A stretch of DNA of 64,000 bases, taken from contig CABUQI010000001.1 in NCBI GenBank assembly GCA_902493545.1, forward strand, positions 11,590 through 75,589. The letters are read 5' to 3'. The first letter of the stretch is position 1. The number at the start of each line of letters is the position of its first letter. The position numbers were made by a program, and so were the translations under genes. The DNA is from an uncultured Collinsella sp. GTDB taxonomy: Bacteria > Actinomycetota > Coriobacteriia > Coriobacteriales > Coriobacteriaceae. Positions 8,264-14,678 of this stretch are shown piece after piece. The notes beneath the pieces were generated by a model. That model saw only the letters and a program-made list of their open reading frames with translations, searched no databases and was not told where the DNA came from.

Positions 8264-8692
8264 CTACTCAGCGATGGTGACGCCCATGGAGCGGGCGGTA
8301 CCGGCGATGATCTTCTTGGCGGCGTCAATGTCGTTGGCATTGAGGTCCGGCATCTTGATCTCGGCGATCTTGGTGAGCTGCTCCTGGGAGAGCTGACCAA
8401 CCTTGTCGGCCTGCGGCTTAGCGGAACCAGACTTGAGGTTCAGCTCCTTCTTGATGAGGTGAGCCGCCGGCGGGGTCTTGGTGATGAAGGAGAAGGACTT
8501 GTCCTCGTAGACAGAGATCTCAACGGGGATGATGTCGCCCTTCTTGTCCTGCGTCTCGGCGTTAAAGGCCTGGCAGAACTGCATGATGTTCACGCCAGCA
8601 GCGCCCAGGGCGGGGCCGACGGGAGGAGCGGGGTTAGCTGCACCAGCAGGAATCTGGAGCTTAATGACGTTGGCAACCTTCTTCTCAGCCAT
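8264..8692 (-). CDS. rplK: 50S ribosomal protein L11
   Basis: A 142-residue L11, part of the GTPase-associated centre that binds 23S rRNA and stimulates EF-G and RelA. Conserved [21 protein letters not shown] lies near the N-terminus and the rRNA-binding C-terminal domain ends [10 protein letters not shown]. The start at 8692 (MAEKKVAN) has AAGGA 6 bases upstream. 117 bases separate it from rplA; a GC-rich imperfect hairpin in that gap (about 8221-8246) could tune rplA expression. Confidence 0.98.
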   Translation of the reverse strand: MAEKKVANVIKLQIPAGAANPAPPVGPALGAAGVNIMQFCQAFNAETQDKKGDIIPVEISVYEDKSFSFITKTPPAAHLIKKELNLKSGSAKPQADKVGQLSQEQLTKIAEIKMPDLNANDIDAAKKIIAGTARSMGVTIAE

Positions 8693-8813
8693 GGTCATTC
8701 CTTTCGAATCACGGGTGTGAAGTACTTGCTATATCGTAAGCACGCACGTGTTAGAAGCACTCCTGAGATGAGCAGTCACAGAAGAAGCACGCTCGCGCGA
8801 ACGGACGAAAAAC

Positions 8814-9350
8814 TTAAGCGATGACAGCGACCTGGTTAAAGTCGAGCTCAACAGGCGTCTCGCGGCCAAAGATCATCAGCGTGACCTTGAGCTTGCCAGC
8901 CTCGGTGTTAACCTCGGAGACCTTGCCATCAAAGTCGGTAAGCGGGCCATCGGTGACGCGGACGGACGTGCCGACCTCAATATCAACCGAAGTGCGCTTG
9001 GGCGAATCGCCCTTACCGGGACGACGAGTCATCTTGTTGTACTCGTCGCGGGAAAGCGGAGCGGGCTTCCCGTTGCCGCCCAGGAAACCGGTGACGCCAG
9101 GCGTGTTACGAACACACGTCCAAGCATCGTCATCCATCTCCATGCGGACCAGGACATAACCCGGGAAGATCTTGGAATCCTTGGTCTCACGCTTGCCACC
9201 CTCTTTAATCTCGGTGACACGCTCCATAGGAATCTCGATATCAAAGATACGGTCCTGCATGCCCATAGTCTCGATGCGATGCTCGAGATCGGACTTAACA
9301 CGGTTCTCGTATCCAGAGTAAGTGTGAACGACGTACCAACGCTTAGACAT
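8814..9350 (-). CDS. nusG: Transcription termination/antitermination factor NusG
   Basis: A 178-residue NusG, which bridges RNA polymerase and Rho or the ribosome. The N-terminal NGN domain starts [16 protein letters not shown] and contains FPGYVLVRM; the C-terminal KOW domain contains [18 protein letters not shown]. It starts only 3 bases after the secE stop and is clearly cotranscribed with it. Confidence 0.98.
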   Translation of the reverse strand: MSKRWYVVHTYSGYENRVKSDLEHRIETMGMQDRIFDIEIPMERVTEIKEGGKRETKDSKIFPGYVLVRMEMDDDAWTCVRNTPGVTGFLGGNGKPAPLSRDEYNKMTRRPGKGDSPKRTSVDIEVGTSVRVTDGPLTDFDGKVSEVNTEAGKLKVTLMIFGRETPVELDFNQVAVIA

Positions 9351-9353
9351 GGT

Positions 9354-9692
9354 TTAGCCCCTCAATCCAGAGAACAGAGCAAGAGCCTCGCCAAAGCCAG
9401 CATCGAGCAGAGCGATGACGACGCCGACGACGATCAGAGAAGCACAAACGACGACCGAGTAGTTCACGAGCTCCTTCTTATCGGGCCACGTGACACGCTT
9501 CATCTCGGACTTGACCGAAGCGAAATACTTCTTGGTGCGGGCGAAGAAACCAGGCTTCTCGTTCTTCTTGGACTTCGCAGCCTTCTCGTTCTTCTTGGCA
9601 ACGGCCTTCTTGGCCTCAACCTTGGAGTTGGCGGCAGCGTTGTTGGCAGGCGCCTGCTGCTGAGCCTTCTTCTTGTTCTTCTTGTTGGCCAT
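9354..9692 (-). CDS. secE: Preprotein translocase subunit SecE
   Basis: A 112-residue SecE. The first 55 residues are a Lys/Ala/Asn-rich extension common in actinobacterial SecE; the conserved part is FARTKKYFASVKSEMKRVTW followed by one hydrophobic membrane helix. It clamps SecY in the SecYEG channel. Gene order tRNA-Trp, secE, nusG is standard for the group. Confidence 0.95.
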   Translation of the reverse strand: MANKKNKKKAQQQAPANNAAANSKVEAKKAVAKKNEKAAKSKKNEKPGFFARTKKYFASVKSEMKRVTWPDKKELVNYSVVVCASLIVVGVVIALLDAGFGEALALFSGLRG

Positions 9693-9768
9693 TTGGGTTA
9701 CCTCCGCGCAATGCGCTTATACATGAGTAAACCGTAAGCCCCCAAGTGGGAGCTTACGGAATAATGAC

Positions 9769-9844
9769 TGGCACGCCAGGAAGGACTCGAACCCTCAACA
9801 CTCGGTTTTGGAGACCGATGCTCTACCAATTGAACTACTGGCGT
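9769..9844 (-). tRNA. tRNA-Trp (CCA)
   Basis: A full cloverleaf of 76 bases with 3' CCA encoded. Acceptor ACGCCAG / CTGGCGT, anticodon loop TCTCCAAAA with CCA, and T-loop GGTTCGAGTCC. It sits between rpmG and secE in the same transcript. Confidence 0.97.
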
Positions 9845-9857
9845 ATGTGACTAGAGA

Positions 9858-10007
9858 CTAGCGAGTCTCTTTGTGCAGCGTGTGGTGACGGCACCAGGGG
9901 CAATACTTCTTGATCTCCATACGATCAGGCATGGTCGACTTGTTCTTGGTGGTCGTATAGTTGCGGCGCTTGCACTCAGTGCACGCAAGAGTAACTAGAG
10001 TACGCAT
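9858..10007 (-). CDS. rpmG: 50S ribosomal protein L33
   Basis: A 49-residue L33, found by translating the minus strand: [17 protein letters not shown] at the N-terminus and [15 protein letters not shown] at the C-terminus. It keeps both CxxC pairs (CTEC and CPWC), so it is the zinc-binding form of L33. It is the first gene of the rpmG, tRNA-Trp, secE, nusG, rplK, rplA operon, 45 bases downstream of a strong -10 box. Confidence 0.95.
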   Translation of the reverse strand: MRTLVTLACTECKRRNYTTTKNKSTMPDRMEIKKYCPWCRHHTLHKETR

Positions 10008-10052
10008 GTATCCTGAACCTTTCATTTCCGCCCCGTACGGGCACGAGTTGAT

Positions 10053-10082
10053 ACTTTATCAGCTCTACGTAAGTGCTGTCAA
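10053..10082 (-). promoter_or_regulatory. Promoter of the rpmG-secE-nusG-rplKA operon
   Basis: On the minus strand a perfect TTGACA (10077-10082) is followed after 18 bases by TAAAGT (10053-10058). The 18 bases GAGGTTTTCGTTGACAGC covering the -35 are identical in the tRNA-Tyr/tuf promoter at 11884-11913. Confidence 0.75.
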
Positions 10083-10227
10083 CGAAAACCTCGAATCAAT
10101 TGGTTCTCGGTGAACCCATTCATATTTGGAACACATCAATGGAGCCAACGAGATCTAATCGACGGTGCACCCAGGACCATAATCGATCCTCTCGACACCA
10201 GCAACGGCTCAATATCCATTGCAGAAA

Positions 10228-10259
10228 AGAACCCGGCACCCATATAAGTGCCGGGTTCT
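10228..10259 (-). terminator. Terminator of tuf
   Basis: A perfect 12-bp stem, agaacccggcac / gtgccgggttct, with an 8-base loop, about 28 bases past the tuf stop; on the minus strand it runs into CTTTTC. Confidence 0.8.
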
Positions 10260-10286
10260 CTAAGTCAGCTATATCAAAGAGCTAAT

Positions 10287-11477
10287 TTACTCAATGATCG
10301 TGGAGACGATGCCCGAACCGACGGTGTGGCCGCCCTCGCGGATAGCGAAGCGCAGGCCCTCCTCCATGGCGATCGGGTGGATGAGGTCGCCCTCGATGGT
10401 GATGTGGTCACCAGGCATAGCCATCTCGGTGCCCTCGGGGAGCTTGACCGTACCGGTAACGTCGGTGGTACGGAAGTAGAACTGAGGACGATAACCATCG
10501 AAGAACGGGGTGTGACGGCCGCCCTCCTCCTTGGTCAGAACGTAGATCTCGCCGGTGAACTTGGTGTGCGGGGTAACCGAACCGGGCTTGCAGAGAACCT
10601 GACCGCGCTCGATGTCCTCGCGCTTGATGCCGCGGAGCAGCAGACCGACGTTGTCGCCAGCCTCGCAGAAGTCCATGGACTTACGGAACATCTCGATACC
10701 GGTAACAACGGTGTTCTGGGTATCCTTGATGCCGACGATCTCGACGGGCTCGTTGAGCTTGAGCTCACCGCGCTCGACACGGCCGGTAGCAACGGTACCA
10801 CGGCCGGAGATGGTCATAACGTCCTCAACGGCCATCAGGAAGGGGAGGTCGTTGTTACGAGCAGGCGTCGGGATGTACTCGTCGACAGCCTTCATGAGCT
10901 CGCGGATGGCGTCCATCCACTTGGCGTCGCCCTCGAGAGCGCCCAGAGCGGAACCACGGATGACGGGGATGTCGTCGCCGGGGAAATCGTACTCGGAGAG
11001 GAGCTCACGGGTCTCCATCTCGACGAGGTCGATGAGCTCGTCATCGTCGACCATGTCGCACTTGTTCAGGAAGACGACGATGTAGGGAACGCCGACCTGA
11101 CGGGCGAGCAGGATGTGCTCGCGGGTCTGAGCCATGGGGCCGTCGGTAGCGGCGATGACCAGGATAGCGCCGTCCATCTGAGCAGCACCGGAGATCATGT
11201 TCTTGACGTAGTCAGCGTGGCCCGGGCAGTCAACGTGAGCGTAGTGACGGGCAGCAGTCTCGTACTCGACGTGGGAGACGGAAATCGTAATGCCGCGCTC
11301 GCGCTCCTCGGGAGCCTTGTCGATGTTCTCGAACGCAGTGAAGTCAGCCTTGCAGCCCTCGGTCTCGGAGAGAACCTTGGTGATGGCAGCGGTCAGCGTG
11401 GTCTTGCCGTGGTCGACGTGACCAATGGTGCCGATGTTAACATGCGGCTTAGTGCGCTCAAACTTCTCTTTGGCCAT
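10287..11477 (-). CDS. tuf: Elongation factor Tu
   Basis: A 396-residue EF-Tu, the GTPase that brings aminoacyl-tRNA to the ribosome. GTP-binding motifs are GHVDHGKT (P-loop, near residue 19), DCPGH (switch II) and NKCD; domains II and III follow, ending [10 protein letters not shown]. It lies behind tRNA-Tyr, tRNA-Thr and tRNA-Met on the same strand and is probably read from the same promoter, since no clear promoter separates them. A hairpin at 11532-11561 lies in its leader. Confidence 0.99.
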   Translation of the reverse strand: MAKEKFERTKPHVNIGTIGHVDHGKTTLTAAITKVLSETEGCKADFTAFENIDKAPEERERGITISVSHVEYETAARHYAHVDCPGHADYVKNMISGAAQMDGAILVIAATDGPMAQTREHILLARQVGVPYIVVFLNKCDMVDDDELIDLVEMETRELLSEYDFPGDDIPVIRGSALGALEGDAKWMDAIRELMKAVDEYIPTPARNNDLPFLMAVEDVMTISGRGTVATGRVERGELKLNEPVEIVGIKDTQNTVVTGIEMFRKSMDFCEAGDNVGLLLRGIKREDIERGQVLCKPGSVTPHTKFTGEIYVLTKEEGGRHTPFFDGYRPQFYFRTTDVTGTVKLPEGTEMAMPGDHITIEGDLIHPIAMEEGLRFAIREGGHTVGSGIVSTIIE

Positions 11478-11531
11478 AAAGCCCTCCTCTTAACAGGTCG
11501 TCCCCGGACGGGACTTTGCCTTTATACCATA

Positions 11532-11561
11532 GTGGCCTCTCAACATACTATTGAGAAGCCA
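11532..11561 (-). other. Leader hairpin between tRNA-Met and tuf
   Basis: Inverted arms gtggcctctcaa / ttgagaagccac with one mismatch and a short loop. No T-run follows on the minus strand, so it is more likely an RNA processing or stabilising hairpin than a terminator. Confidence 0.5.
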
Positions 11562-11573
11562 CCGTGTTACCTA

Positions 11574-11650
11574 TGGTAGCGGTGACTGGATTCGAACCAG
11601 TGACGCCACGGGTATGAACCGTGTGCTCTAACCAACTGAGCTACACCGCC
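11574..11650 (-). tRNA. tRNA-Met (CAT)
   Basis: A 77-base cloverleaf with CCA encoded. Acceptor GGCGGTG / CACCGCT, anticodon loop TTCATAC, T-arm CTGGTTCGAATCCAG. The G1-U72-type acceptor end and ordinary D-arm point to the elongator rather than the initiator. Confidence 0.93.
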
Positions 11651-11653
11651 GGA

Positions 11654-11729
11654 TGGAGCCTGCAACCAGACTTGAACTGGTGACCTCTTCGTTACCAACG
11701 AAGTGCTCTACCGACTGAGCTATACAGGC
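11654..11729 (-). tRNA. tRNA-Thr (GGT)
   Basis: A 76-base cloverleaf with CCA encoded; acceptor GCCTGTA / TGCAGGC and anticodon loop TTGGTAA. It is 3 bases from tRNA-Met. Confidence 0.95.
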
Positions 11730-11739
11730 ACTTGACGGG

Positions 11740-11821
11740 TGGGAGCTATAGGATTCGAACCTATGTAGGCAGAGCCAACGGGTTTACAGCCCGTCCCCAT
11801 TAACCACTCGGGCAAACTCCC
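11740..11821 (-). tRNA. tRNA-Tyr (GTA)
   Basis: An 82-base class II tRNA with a long variable arm; acceptor GGGAGTT / AGCTCCC, anticodon loop CTGTAAA with GTA. CCA is not encoded (CCC follows the discriminator), unlike its neighbours. Confidence 0.93.
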
Positions 11822-11883
11822 AATCGTTCAAGTATCCGCAGGTCCTTTGGTCTTTTGGACCGCCGCCCCCGCGAACGAAGAAG

Positions 11884-11913
11884 ATAATACGATGCCACCT
11901 TGGGGGCTGTCAA
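11884..11913 (-). promoter_or_regulatory. Promoter of the tRNA-Tyr/Thr/Met-tuf transcript
   Basis: Minus-strand TTGACA (11908-11913), 18-base spacer, TATTAT (11884-11889), about 62 bases before tRNA-Tyr. It shares 18 identical bases over the -35 region with the rpmG promoter. Confidence 0.75.
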
Positions 11914-12127
11914 CGAAAACCTCTAGATACACGGTGCCGGGCGTATCTACATACCTTTGACCTGCGGTTTTGCTGAGTTTGGATATGGAGGACGGTGAAT
12001 TTGCATATAGCGGTGACATTTCCCGAGGGAACACTTTTGCGTAGTGGAGTACACCATCAGGATCGAACTTTGATATCGACTCATTTGCACCTATATATAG
12101 GTCGATATCGGGCTTCCCAGACAGAAT

Positions 12128-12250
12128 CGAGCGTGGATAATCTCCCGTTTGAAATCGAGCGTGGATAATCTCCCACTTTTGGCGTGCCACTGGGCCCAAA
12201 GTGGGAGATTATCCACGCTCATTCACTAAGCGGGAGATTATCCACGCTCG
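12128..12250. repeat. Nested palindrome built from four copies of a 20-base unit
   Basis: Two direct copies of cgagcgtggataatctccc(g/a) at 12128-12147 and 12155-12174 are followed by their reverse complements at 12202-12221 and 12231-12250, and a truncated fifth copy (ccacgctcga) near 12263. Unit 1 ends in G and pairs with unit 4; unit 2 ends in A and pairs with unit 3, so the four form one nested cruciform. Confidence 0.9.
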
Positions 12251-12301
12251 TATGTCCGATAAGCCACGCTCGACCAGAATGACTTGGACCGGCCCGGCCT
12301 T

Positions 12302-12520
12302 TATCTCAATCTGTAACATCTAGAGAATATTTTCTCCCCCATCTGTTACAGATCGAGATATTACGCAGAGACCCCAGCTTACGTCTCATTCTGTAACAGT
12401 AAGAACGGTTTTCAGCTTCTTCGTGTTACAGATCGAGATGCTATCGGCCATCCCTTGGCATTGTCTCAATCTGTAACTATAAGGAGGGTTTTCAGCCCAC
12501 CCGTGTTACAGATTGAGACA
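12302..12520. repeat. Array of three palindromes with exact 80-base period
   Basis: Three 59-base palindromes start at 12302, 12382 and 12462. Each has arms like tgtctcaatctgtaac / gttacagattgagaca and a 25-base centre, two of which share ggttttcagc. Two 21-base spacers of unrelated sequence separate them. The arms differ between units by only a few bases. Confidence 0.9.
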
Positions 12521-12570
12521 AACCGAAAACGGAATGGGCGCTGACCCAATGGCGCACAACCTAAAAAGAA

Positions 12571-12601
12571 ACGGGCCCTGTCCCATAAGGAACAGAGCCC
12601 G
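12571..12601 (-). repeat. Family C hairpin downstream of tRNA-Thr
   Basis: Arms cgggcc-ctgtcc / ggaacag-agcccg. On the minus strand, the sense strand of the adjacent tRNA-Thr, the loop side reads GGGACAG. It may act as the tRNA terminator, with a T-rich TTTCTTTTT following on the minus strand. Confidence 0.65.
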
Positions 12602-12610
12602 AAACTCTCA

Positions 12611-12685
12611 TGGAGCCAGTGACAGGAATCGAACCTGCAACCCACTGATTACAAATCAGTTGCGCTACCGTTGCGCCACACTGGC
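12611..12685 (-). tRNA. tRNA-Thr (TGT)
   Basis: A 75-base cloverleaf with CCA encoded; acceptor GCCAGTG / CACTGGC, anticodon loop TTTGTAA. A 29-base part of it is repeated at 12842-12870. Confidence 0.95.
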
Positions 12686-12777
12686 ACACTTGGCGCTTTC
12701 GCGCGAAGCCTGTTAAGAATAAAGGAATTGCGGACGGGGCGCAACAGACCCTTTGACCGACCACATCTCAAAACCCT

Positions 12778-12835
12778 TCGCCAGAACGAATAGTTTTATC
12801 TGTTCGCCAGAACCAATAACTATTCGTTTTGGCGA
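12778..12835. repeat. 18-bp inverted repeat between tRNA-Thr and the tRNA fragment
   Basis: Arms tcgccagaacgaatagtt / aactattcgttttggcga with one mismatch; the centre holds a third ttcgccagaac. Not recognised. Confidence 0.75.
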
Positions 12836-12841
12836 GGTCGG

Positions 12842-12870
12842 CCTGCAACCCACTGATTACAAACCAGTTG
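12842..12870 (-). pseudogene. tRNA-Thr fragment
   Basis: These 29 bases match the anticodon-arm to T-stem part of tRNA-Thr (12634-12662) with one substitution, in the same orientation 208 bases away. No acceptor or T-loop is present, so it is a broken duplicate. Confidence 0.75.
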
Positions 12871-12909
12871 GTTGGTCAATCGAGAAAGCAGCCCCCATTG
12901 AAGGTCTAC

Positions 12910-13587
12910 CTACCTCCCGCGAAGGGCCTTGAGCTTAGCCAGGGCCTCGGGGCTCAGGCGGCTGCCCAGGGTCATCTTAATCTGCGGAGCTTCCTCTGCC
13001 TCGTGCACGTCGTTGTCGATCTGTTTGATCTCGTCCACCAACATGCGGCTCGAGATGCGCGTGACGCCCTTGCCCATGACGACGGCCTGGATCGTGCCGT
13101 CACTCGATACCACGGAGCACGCGCGGCCTTCCTCGCGCGCCTCGATGCAGAGCTTCTGCACCACGGTATCGGCAGAGACGCCCGTCGGCGAAAACTCAAT
13201 GCGCACGCCGCGGGCCGGCAGGTTGGGGCGCTCGCTGGAGATATTGCCCGCGCCGTCAAACACAATCACAGCCTCGTAGCGGCCCTGGGCAAACGCCGCC
13301 ACGTCGTTGATGAGCGCGGTGCGCGCCATATCGTGAACGTCGCTGGAATACGGATCATCGGAATGGTCGTACACGAGCTTTTCGTAGCGCGGCGTGCAAT
13401 GGATCACGTTGTAACCGTCGACCACCAACAGCTCGGGCTTATTGGAGTGCACCGTCGAGACCGGATCGGCGATGGCCTGCGCAAACGCATTGCCGCCCAC
13501 GCCATAGGTCGCGGCCGAAACAATCGGCTTGGCCGAGCCCTCGCCAAAGCGCTTGGCCTTGGACTTGGCGCGGTTCTTCTTGGACAT
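12910..13587 (-). CDS. yacP: YacP-like NYN domain RNase (Rae1 type)
   Basis: A 225-residue protein. After a basic N-terminal extension (MSKKNRAKSKAKRFG) the NYN/PIN-like nuclease domain begins at LLVVDGYNVIH (about 53-63), with acidic residues in VIVFDGAG and SSDG that would bind Mg2+. In Bacillus the homologue Rae1 is a ribosome-associated mRNA endonuclease. The neighbours rlmB and cysS are its usual company across Gram-positives. It starts 3 bases after the rlmB stop. Confidence 0.85.
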   Translation of the reverse strand: MSKKNRAKSKAKRFGEGSAKPIVSAATYGVGGNAFAQAIADPVSTVHSNKPELLVVDGYNVIHCTPRYEKLVYDHSDDPYSSDVHDMARTALINDVAAFAQGRYEAVIVFDGAGNISSERPNLPARGVRIEFSPTGVSADTVVQKLCIEAREEGRACSVVSSDGTIQAVVMGKGVTRISSRMLVDEIKQIDNDVHEAEEAPQIKMTLGSRLSPEALAKLKALRGR

Positions 13588-13590
13588 GCG

Positions 13591-14511
13591 CTACTCCTCC
13601 CCCATGAGCTCGCCGGCGTTGCGACGCAGCCACTCAAAGCACAGCGCCGTGGTCGCCTGGGCAACATTGAGGCTCTCGGTCATGCCGCGCTGGGGAAGCT
13701 TGGTCAAAAAGTCGCATTTCTCGAGCACCAGGCGCGAGATGCCGTCGCCCTCGGAGCCCATAACGAGCGCCACGCGGCCCTCGAAGGGAGCGTCCCAGCA
13801 GCTGCCCTCGGCGTGCTCGGAGGCGCCGCCCACCCAAAAGCCGGCGGCCTTGAGGTCATCGAGCGCACGGGCGATATTGGGAACCTGCGCGATGGGCAGG
13901 TGCATGACGGCGCCGGCAGAAGTCTTGTAGCTGCCGACGGTCACACCGGCGGCGCGCTTGTTGGCAATGATGACGCCCGCCGCGCCCACGACCTCGGCGG
14001 AGCGCACGATGGCGCCAAAGTTGCCGTCGTCGGTCACATGGTCGAGCACGACGACGAGCGCCGGACCGTCGCCCGCACGGTCGAGGATATCGGCAACATC
14101 AGCGTAAGGGAAGTTACCAACCTCGAGCGCAATGCCCTGGTGAGCGCCATGGCTCGACAGCGCATCGAGCTGCGCACGCGGCACATACTTAATGCGGACA
14201 CCGGCGGCGTTGAGGTCGTCGACCAGGCGCGACAAGGCGGCATCGCGCTCCCCGCCCTCGGCAATGAGCGCGCACTTGACGGGAAAGCCGGTACGTAGCG
14301 CCTCGGCGGCAGCACGGCGGCCTTCGATAAACTCGCCCTTGGGGGCCTGAACGTTGTCGCGGTTGCGATCTCGCTGCGGACGCGCAGCCTGGGCTTGGGA
14401 GCGCTCGCGCTGGCCCTTGGAAGTGGCAGCGCGATTGTTGCGGCGAATCGGACGCGAGCCAGAAGCAGCCTGCTTGCCGCCACGAGGCGCACGCTTGCGA
14501 TTGTCGGCCAT
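13591..14511 (-). CDS. rlmB: 23S rRNA 2'-O-methyltransferase, TrmH/SpoU family (RlmB-like)
   Basis: A 306-residue SPOUT methyltransferase. Residues 1-60 are a basic, low-complexity extension; then a substrate-binding domain (EGRRAAAEALR) and the knotted SAM-binding domain with DHVTDDGNFGAIVRSAE, LVMGSEGDGISRLV and MTESLNVAQATTA motifs. RlmB modifies a 23S guanosine; exact target is by family. The start at 14511 has AGGAGG 7 bases upstream; an ATG 21 bases earlier lacks one. Confidence 0.9.
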   Translation of the reverse strand: MADNRKRAPRGGKQAASGSRPIRRNNRAATSKGQRERSQAQAARPQRDRNRDNVQAPKGEFIEGRRAAAEALRTGFPVKCALIAEGGERDAALSRLVDDLNAAGVRIKYVPRAQLDALSSHGAHQGIALEVGNFPYADVADILDRAGDGPALVVVLDHVTDDGNFGAIVRSAEVVGAAGVIIANKRAAGVTVGSYKTSAGAVMHLPIAQVPNIARALDDLKAAGFWVGGASEHAEGSCWDAPFEGRVALVMGSEGDGISRLVLEKCDFLTKLPQRGMTESLNVAQATTALCFEWLRRNAGELMGEE

Positions 14512-14553
14512 AAGACGACCTCCTAAATACAACTATCAAACGAAACAAATAGA

Positions 14554-14656
14554 CCGACCGCCCGAGGTGCGGCAGATTGCCTTGAAAGAGGAGGGCATAG
14601 ACCTTGAGGTCATGCCCGACGATTGAAAGGCAAGGTGCCGTGGCTCGGGCGGTCGG
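14554..14656 (+). repeat. Structured element family A, copy 2 (between cysS and rlmB)
   Basis: Plus-strand fold: CCGACCGCCCGAG / CTCGGGCGGTCGG (13 bp), internal loop, GGCA / TGCC, tandem mismatch GA/GG, TTGCCTT / AAGGCAA, asymmetric loop GAAAGAGGA / GACGATTGA, and an apical hairpin GGGCAT-a-GACC-TTGA-GGTC-ATGCCC with a bulged A. It fills most of the 167-base gap inside an otherwise tight minus-strand operon. Confidence 0.75.
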
Positions 14657-14678
14657 GTGCTTGGGAAACCCGCGGGGA

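Larger units (their letters stand above)
11822..12610. other. Repeat-rich intergenic island between tRNA-Tyr and tRNA-Thr
   Basis: About 790 bases with no convincing gene. It holds the tRNA-Tyr promoter, a less GC-rich stretch (11930-12120) that gives part of an unrecognised minus-strand open frame, a nested palindrome (12128-12250), a three-unit 80-base-period palindrome array (12302-12520) and a family C hairpin (12571-12601). Confidence 0.7.

Noticed and set aside
11828..12199. Full 123-residue minus-strand protein
   Set aside because: Its first 30 residues are encoded by the palindromic repeats and its last part by the tRNA promoter, so at most the middle could be a gene remnant.
12302..12520. 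CRISPR array
   Set aside because: Only three units, repeats are 59-base palindromes that are not identical, spacers are 21 bases, and no cas gene is near.
12302..12520. Integron attC (59-base element) array
   Set aside because: Length is suggestive, but the RYYYAAC / GTTRRRY boxes are not present, the arms are nearly perfect, and there are no cassette ORFs or integrase.
12829..14298. Long plus-strand open frame of 489 codons
   Set aside because: It lies exactly opposite yacP and rlmB, begins in a tRNA fragment, and its translation is low-complexity Ala/Arg/Gly typical of antisense reading of GC-rich genes.
14520..14678. T-box leader between cysS and rlmB
   Set aside because: No specifier loop or T-box sequence, and the gene downstream is not an amino-acid gene.
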